A stretch of 9,570 bases of DNA, taken from positions 1-9,570 of the forward strand of contig JAISFJ010000148.1 of NCBI GenBank assembly GCA_031263665.1, read 5' to 3'. Below the pieces are notes generated by a model. It worked only from the letters and a program-made list of their open reading frames with translations, did no database searches and was not told the origin of the DNA. Source of the DNA: Coriobacteriales bacterium. Lineage in GTDB: Bacteria; Actinomycetota; Coriobacteriia; Coriobacteriales; UBA8131. Position numbers and translations under genes: made by a program. Positions 5,416 to 9,570 of the stretch are shown in pieces; position 1 is the stretch's first letter; each line of letters starts with the position of its first letter.

Positions 5416-8400
5416 ACTCCATCTCCCAACTCACTTTCAGGCAGGCCCTCGGACATCTCGCTTGCCAACGCTCTCTTCTTCAGATAATGACCAAGTGCAA
5501 AGAACGCGGCTGATGCAGCTAAGATGATGGCCAGCACGAGGATAAGGTCGCTTGAGAAATCTCCCGTTTTGTCGAGCGTGGTGCCTTCAGGGCTCTTCGT
5601 GTCCTCAACGGGGATGGCCCCGTCAGCTATGACGACCTTCTGGATATTATCGGTGTCCTCAACAGTAAACGCGACATCCTCAGTCAGCAGGTAGCCATCG
5701 GGAGCGCTTGTCTCACGTAAGAGATAGTCGCCTACGGGGAGACGCTCGATGCGATAAGGCTCGTCAGTCGATACCCACTCATAGAGCGGTTCGTCTAAAG
5801 CCTCCCCATCAATTACGGGAAACACCTGCAAGGTGGCGCCCGGAAGCTCTTCGGCGGTTGTTATATCGTGTTTGGAGATGTCAATCTTTGTGTAATCGTT
5901 TTCGACAACGACCTCAAGTATCCCGTGAGCCCCGTCGATAAGGCCCGTTTCGGGTTCGACAGAAAATAGTTTCACGGCATCGTAGATTGGCAGATAGCCT
6001 TCGAGCGCCTGCTCCTCGTAGAGCACATAGCGTGTGCGCGTAGTGTCCTCGTATGCCTTCAGGTTGCGAAATTCAACATGCCCGTTTTCGTCGGTCGTAG
6101 ACTGATGTGAGCCAAACAACACCAGCGGGCTCTCGATAGTTATCTCATCCAGACCGTCAACATCTATGGTCATCTCTCCCATAGGCGAGATGGACACGTG
6201 GCCCTCAACATAAGACGCGGAAGACAGACCGGAGCCGAGGTCGAGGGCGGTGAGGGGAAATACGCCCTGTTCGATTGTGCCGTTTTCCAGGGCACGTGAC
6301 CAGACGGGTCTTATCGCCGACTCAAACGCATCAAAATCGACATCATAGGAGATGCCGATAAGCGCGGCCGCACCAAGCCACTTTTGAACCTCAGCTTGTA
6401 TCTCAGCATAATCGGGCTCAGCGTAAAGATAAGCGTCAAGCCTGAAGCCAACCCCTGCCAAGGGCTCATCGGTTCCGGCCATGACCTTTTTAACGAGTAG
6501 CGTCGTCGGATAATCGGTTACCTCGACTAAGGCTGTGACCGGGCTCGTATCCTGGTCCTCGTAGACAACGGAAACAGCGTGCTCCCTGTCATCAAGCGTG
6601 TAGCCATCGGGAGAGGCGACTTCTCTGATAAGGTAGTTGCCCAGGTAAAGCTCGTCGGTCTTTGCTTTGCCTTCTAAATCGGTGGTGATTTTGGCAACGA
6701 CCGTATCTTTTGCGACACGGAGCGTTCCGTCAGGCGTGAAGATGTCTTGTGCCGCCCGCACCTCATACGCAGCGCCGGCTACCGCCTCCGATGTTATTTC
6801 GTCGGTTTTGTTTATCTCGATAATGCCTTTTGCGGGCAAGTCGAAGAAGTCTAAGACAAATGGGGTATCCCAGTCGTAGACGTCCGCCGTGCCGTCCTCG
6901 TTTTTCGCGACCTCAAAGGTCAGGTCATCAGGACTGCGCAAATATCCGCTGTTTTCAGAGGCGGGAGCTAACACCTCGCGGAGTTGGTAGCGGCCAAAAG
7001 GCAATTTTTCAGGAAGCGTCAGATGTCCGTTTTCATCTGAGGTAAAGGTGTCCCACTGCTGGGTATCCGGATAATACGTCGTCATAACAACGGGCTCGTC
7101 GGTCTCTCGGTCTATTACCTGCCATTGAGCACAAAGCGGGATAACCTCGTCGGTCTCCGCGTCATGCTTGACAACCTGAATGGCCCAGGGGCTCATGCGG
7201 TCATTTTTTATGGTGTAGGAATAGTGCTTGCTGTCCTCGGTAAAGACAAAAATTTGTCGAGGAATCTCGATGACATCTTCGGGCGCGTTTCGCTGAATGC
7301 AGAGATAGGTACCGTACGGAACACCGCCGTGGTCGCTAGATACGCGGGCACGACTGCTGTACGTGCCATCGCCATTGTTGATAACGTAGAGTTTAGAGGT
7401 ATCGGCATGTCCGTCCGCATCGGTGGTGATAGAAAACGCGGGAGTGACGCCCTCAAGTGGCTCGCCGGTTGTCGCGTCATACTGCTGAGGGCCGTAAAAG
7501 TCAAAGGTCACGTCAGCTTCAGGCTCAAGAATGGTCGAGACACCCTGGTTGGTTTCCTTGCCTTTGGTAAGATAAACATCAGAGCGAATAATCTGGTCAG
7601 ACTGCTCAACAAGCTCATTGGCCTGTGCGAGCGTCGCGCCGCCGTTATCCATGTCCTTAAACTCAGTGTCATTGCTACCTTTTGTCGCGACAACATTAAA
7701 GACGCGCGGGGTATTGGGATTTTCCGGAGTGTTGAGCAGATAGCCCACCGGAGCTTTTGTTTCCTGAACAACAACAGTTCCGAGAGGAAAAACCACCTTG
7801 CCCGCACTGTTGTAATAAAGCGCGCTACCTCTGAGGAAATAATCCGCGTTAAACCGAACGATTCCTTTGCCCTCATCCTCTTGTGTCTTAAACACCCACG
7901 TTCTCATCGCAGAACCCGATGCTTCGGCGGCGGCAACCGTGGAGTAATAACCGTCCCAGTAGCGCACGGTAAACTCGGCGTTCGCGAGGGTAAAGCCACC
8001 GGCTCCATCCACCTCAACCCCATCGGCATCCACTTTTTTTACGAGGGCGGAATGTGAGTTGGAATAGGGGACATTCGTAATCGCTGAGCCGTTGTTAACC
8101 GCCTTGGTTTTCGCGTCGAGTATTACGGTCCACACCTGTGCGGACGGTGGCACAAAGCCTGTTGGCGCGGTTATCTCACGTACAAAATACGTGCCCCAAT
8201 CAAGCAAGTCCGCGCTCGTGCCCGCACCGGTGGCATTGGTGGTGATGGTGGTGAGTCGTCCGGCTGTGCCTCCCGCCTTCGCGTTTGCCTCCGTGTCGTA
8301 AACGCCGAATACCGCCCCGGCAAGCGAATAGTTGTCGTTTCCGTTGGTAATGGAGGTGGTAGACGAGGCCTTCTTCAGCGTGATTGAGCCTTTAGGGACG

Positions 8401-9293
8401 TCGTAAACGTTTATTGCGTACCAGTCGGCGGTGCCATTGGTAAACCAGTAGGCCGCGCCCGCCTCACTGCTGTTGTATGAGTAGTCGTTGCCGGTAGGTA
8501 TCCAAACGTAATACCATTTGGGGTTCAGAGAAAACCCGGTCGCTGCCGTGGTCTCTTTTATCCAGTACACTCCATCGATGTCAACCATGCCAAAATTGCC
8601 GGTAGCGGTGCCCCACCAGTCTTCATTTAAGGTGATGGTTTTTATGAGAGAGCCCGGAGAGCCGTTGTTGTCCCTGTAGAGGCTGTATTGAGAGCTGCTC
8701 AAATTGTAGTCGCCGCTTGGGTCGGGATTTCCGTTGTAGTAGCCAGTGCCTGAAGCGGTGGAGCGTTTGGCAATCCACAATTCTTTTTCAAATGACCAGG
8801 GGATGGCAAGGAGGTTGTCGGCTTTAAGCCACTGATAACCCGACTCGTAAACGCCGTAGTCCACAGAGCCTATGGGTCTGAGCCAGACGCTGTAGTAGGC
8901 GTAATTGCTGTCGGTATGATGCAATACGGCCTCGATATAATCGACGGCATGTCCTGTTGGTACATTTGCGCATCCCGGGGAATCGCATGACGCCGCAAGA
9001 GGGCCAAAGTTGCCATAGGCGCCCGAAACCGTAAACCGATACTGGCCGTCGTGGTGGCTGCTGTCGTTAAAACCCTGGGTCACCACACCGGAGCCATACC
9101 ACGTAGAAGGCGGCGCGTCCGCGTGAACCTCACCCGTTGGGGAGATAAAAACGCCCAGAGGCAGCAACAATAACGCCACCAAAAAGGCAAGCGCAACCCT
9201 CAAACCCCTCACGCCTTTTAAGCCCTTAGAGCTTGTCTCACGATAAGCCCCGCAATAATCCGCACTCATTTTCCGCACACGAACGATATTCAT
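5364..9293 (-). CDS. Secreted multidomain CnaB/SpaA-like surface protein (adhesin or pilin) with LDKTGD sorting signal
   Basis: This is a roughly 1309-residue cell-surface protein. A long signal peptide (hydrophobic core ALAFLVALLLLPLGVF) is probably cut at VHA-DA, near residue 58. An unrecognised N-terminal region (about 60-165, with a Cys pair in ASCDSPGCANV) precedes about eight CnaB-like domains. Most show a Lys in the first strand and a late Glu before a GY/GF turn, the pair that can form an internal isopeptide bond: K176/E247, K307-308/E373, K419-420/E511, K577/Gln667, K709/E773, K829/E891, K935-936/E1093 and K1141/E1194. Domain 4 has Gln where Glu is expected. Domain 7 carries a roughly 105-residue insert. 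The end reads TTLDKTGD (sorting motif 1240-1245), a membrane helix (about 1250-1271), KKR, then an unusual 35-residue hydrophilic tail. I chose ATG 9291-9293 because a strong purine-rich ribosome site precedes it; an upstream GTG at 9318-9320 lies in a hairpin. It leads the operon with the sortase. The exact domain count is approximate, and the ligand is unknown. Confidence 0.92.
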   Translation of the reverse strand: MNIVRVRKMSADYCGAYRETSSKGLKGVRGLRVALAFLVALLLLPLGVFISPTGEVHADAPPSTWYGSGVVTQGFNDSSHHDGQYRFTVSGAYGNFGPLAASCDSPGCANVPTGHAVDYIEAVLHHTDSNYAYYSVWLRPIGSVDYGVYESGYQWLKADNLLAIPWSFEKELWIAKRSTASGTGYYNGNPDPSGDYNLSSSQYSLYRDNNGSPGSLIKTITLNEDWWGTATGNFGMVDIDGVYWIKETTAATGFSLNPKWYYVWIPTGNDYSYNSSEAGAAYWFTNGTADWYAINVYDVPKGSITLKKASSTTSITNGNDNYSLAGAVFGVYDTEANAKAGGTAGRLTTITTNATGAGTSADLLDWGTYFVREITAPTGFVPPSAQVWTVILDAKTKAVNNGSAITNVPYSNSHSALVKKVDADGVEVDGAGGFTLANAEFTVRYWDGYYSTVAAAEASGSAMRTWVFKTQEDEGKGIVRFNADYFLRGSALYYNSAGKVVFPLGTVVVQETKAPVGYLLNTPENPNTPRVFNVVATKGSNDTEFKDMDNGGATLAQANELVEQSDQIIRSDVYLTKGKETNQGVSTILEPEADVTFDFYGPQQYDATTGEPLEGVTPAFSITTDADGHADTSKLYVINNGDGTYSSRARVSSDHGGVPYGTYLCIQRNAPEDVIEIPRQIFVFTEDSKHYSYTIKNDRMSPWAIQVVKHDAETDEVIPLCAQWQVIDRETDEPVVMTTYYPDTQQWDTFTSDENGHLTLPEKLPFGRYQLREVLAPASENSGYLRSPDDLTFEVAKNEDGTADVYDWDTPFVLDFFDLPAKGIIEINKTDEITSEAVAGAAYEVRAAQDIFTPDGTLRVAKDTVVAKITTDLEGKAKTDELYLGNYLIREVASPDGYTLDDREHAVSVVYEDQDTSPVTALVEVTDYPTTLLVKKVMAGTDEPLAGVGFRLDAYLYAEPDYAEIQAEVQKWLGAAALIGISYDVDFDAFESAIRPVWSRALENGTIEQGVFPLTALDLGSGLSSASYVEGHVSISPMGEMTIDVDGLDEITIESPLVLFGSHQSTTDENGHVEFRNLKAYEDTTRTRYVLYEEQALEGYLPIYDAVKLFSVEPETGLIDGAHGILEVVVENDYTKIDISKHDITTAEELPGATLQVFPVIDGEALDEPLYEWVSTDEPYRIERLPVGDYLLRETSAPDGYLLTEDVAFTVEDTDNIQKVVIADGAIPVEDTKSPEGTTLDKTGDFSSDLILVLAIILAASAAFFALGHYLKKRALASEMSEGLPESELGDGVSDGANSGRKTGQATGR
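5559..5576 (-). other. Sorting-signal codons LDKTGD
   Basis: The codons CTC GAC AAA ACG GGA GAT encode LDKTGD, followed by a 22-residue hydrophobic stretch and KKR: the usual three-part cell-wall sorting signal. The normally conserved Pro of LPxTG is replaced by Asp. This is the only such motif in the protein and is the presumed sortase cleavage site, between Thr and Gly. Confidence 0.75.
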
Positions 9294-9313
9294 CTTCCTT
9301 TCCCTTCCCTGTC
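9294..9313 (-). promoter_or_regulatory. Ribosome binding site of the adhesin gene
   Basis: The minus strand reads GACAGGGAAGGGAAAGGAAG directly before ATG. The purine-rich AGGGAAAGG part lies at workable spacing and decides the start at 9293 over the upstream GTG. Confidence 0.6.
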
Positions 9314-9314
9314 C

Positions 9315-9333
9315 GACCACTCCGATAGTGGCC
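9315..9333 (-). other. Leader hairpin ahead of the adhesin ribosome site
   Basis: GGCCACT-ATCGG-AGTGGTC can fold into a 7-bp stem with one G-U pair and a 5-nt loop. It ends about 21 nt before the ATG, just upstream of the ribosome site. It might stabilise the messenger or influence ribosome access. No T-tract follows, so it is not a terminator. Confidence 0.4.
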
Positions 9334-9386
9334 TTAGCTTTGACCAGTTTACGTACCTCTCATGCTGCTTCCCTTTCTCTATAATA

Positions 9387-9397
9387 TGGGTGACCCA
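9387..9397. promoter_or_regulatory. Palindrome TGGGTGACCCA at the adhesin start region
   Basis: This is a perfect 5-1-5 dyad, adjoining the -10 region and so near the expected transcription start. The position is that of a repressor operator. Nearby TAGTATAGTATAC adds further symmetry. The factor is unknown. Confidence 0.45.
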
Positions 9398-9427
9398 GTA
9401 TACTATACTAGCTTTAGACCTTGTCAA
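9397..9427 (-). promoter_or_regulatory. Promoter of the adhesin-sortase operon
   Basis: On the minus strand a perfect TTGACA -35 box lies at 9422-9427. Possible -10 boxes are TAGTAT (9400-9405, 16-bp spacer) or TATACT (9397-9402, 19-bp spacer). Neither combines a consensus hexamer with the ideal 17-bp spacing, which fits a promoter needing help from an activator. The untranslated leader would be roughly 100 nt. Confidence 0.6.
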
Positions 9428-9431
9428 TACA

Positions 9432-9484
9432 AAAATCTATCAGTAATCTACAATGTTATCTTATGGTTATCTTGAGGTTATCTT
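9432..9484 (-). promoter_or_regulatory. Five tandem ATCT-centred repeats, candidate OmpR/PhoB-family activator array
   Basis: GTTATCTT occurs exactly at 9455-9462, 9466-9473 and 9477-9484, an 11-bp period. Closer to the promoter, GTAATCTA (9443-9450) and AAAATCTA (9432-9439) continue the series. ATCT cores start at 9435, 9446, 9458, 9469 and 9480 (steps 11, 12, 11, 11). The array stops 4 bp before the -35 box. Direct repeats on one face of the helix next to the -35 are the usual arrangement of winged-helix response regulators such as PhoB, PhoP and OmpR. No such regulator gene is in the window. Confidence 0.65.
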
Positions 9485-9570
9485 GCCCCATGCCGGCCCA
9501 CCTTGTCCAAGCACTATTGTGTAGTACAACTTATTTAGGGAAGTGCCGATTTTTCACTGGTGGGGGCGTA
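9485..9570. other. Window-edge intergenic sequence, no gene supported
   Basis: I see no supported gene here. An imperfect dyad GCACTA-TTGTG-TAGTAC (9511-9527, one mismatch) could be an operator. On the minus strand a frame is open from the window edge to a TAA at 9535-9537, but the 11 codons visible are too few to call a gene end. Confidence 0.3.

Noticed and set aside
7125..8057. 310-codon open frame on the plus strand inside the adhesin gene
   Set aside because: It is fully antisense to a clear multidomain CnaB coding frame, and its translation shows no recognisable domain.
9294..9320. Adhesin start at GTG 9320
   Set aside because: The GTG lies in a hairpin, and the codons between it and 9293 are themselves the purine-rich ribosome site.

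Overview
The window holds four protein-coding genes, one of them cut by the left edge. Gene style suggests a Gram-positive, probably actinobacterial organism, most likely a gut-type Coriobacteriia (Eggerthellaceae or Atopobiaceae relative). The grounds are a very large MalT-like LuxR regulator of the kind that is abundant in that class, a hybrid histidine kinase, and a sortase with a CnaB-repeat surface protein. The taxonomic call is inference from gene families and moderate GC, not from a marker gene.

Layout. Positions 2-1621 (+) carry the C-terminal part of a membrane-bound hybrid histidine kinase, with an 83-residue Ala/Gly/Asp-rich low-complexity insert inside its ATPase domain. It converges on a LuxR/MalT-type regulator (1690-4245, -). 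The 68 bp between the two stops hold an 11-bp perfect inverted repeat that looks more like a REP-type palindrome than a T-tailed terminator. Upstream of the regulator, 4246-4541 is non-coding or nearly so. It holds a good sigma70-like promoter with a dyad in its spacer, a set of CTCGA-centred repeats in the presumed leader, and a doubtful 31-codon ORF.

The right half (4542-9293, -) is an apparent two-gene surface-display operon: a roughly 1309-residue secreted protein made of about eight CnaB/SpaA-like domains ending in an LDKTGD sorting signal, followed 36 bp later by a class B sortase. The operon promoter region (9387-9484) is the most striking regulatory element. Five ATCT-centred repeats at 11-12 bp spacing abut a perfect TTGACA -35 box, and an 11-bp palindrome TGGGTGACCCA lies just past the -10 region. 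This is the layout of an OmpR/PhoB-family activator site plus a possible second operator.

Likely cooperation. The sortase probably anchors or polymerises the adjacent multidomain adhesin. The LuxR regulator lies downstream on the same strand with no convincing terminator between, so read-through could link it to the operon. Neither it nor the kinase is shown by the sequence to control the adhesin.
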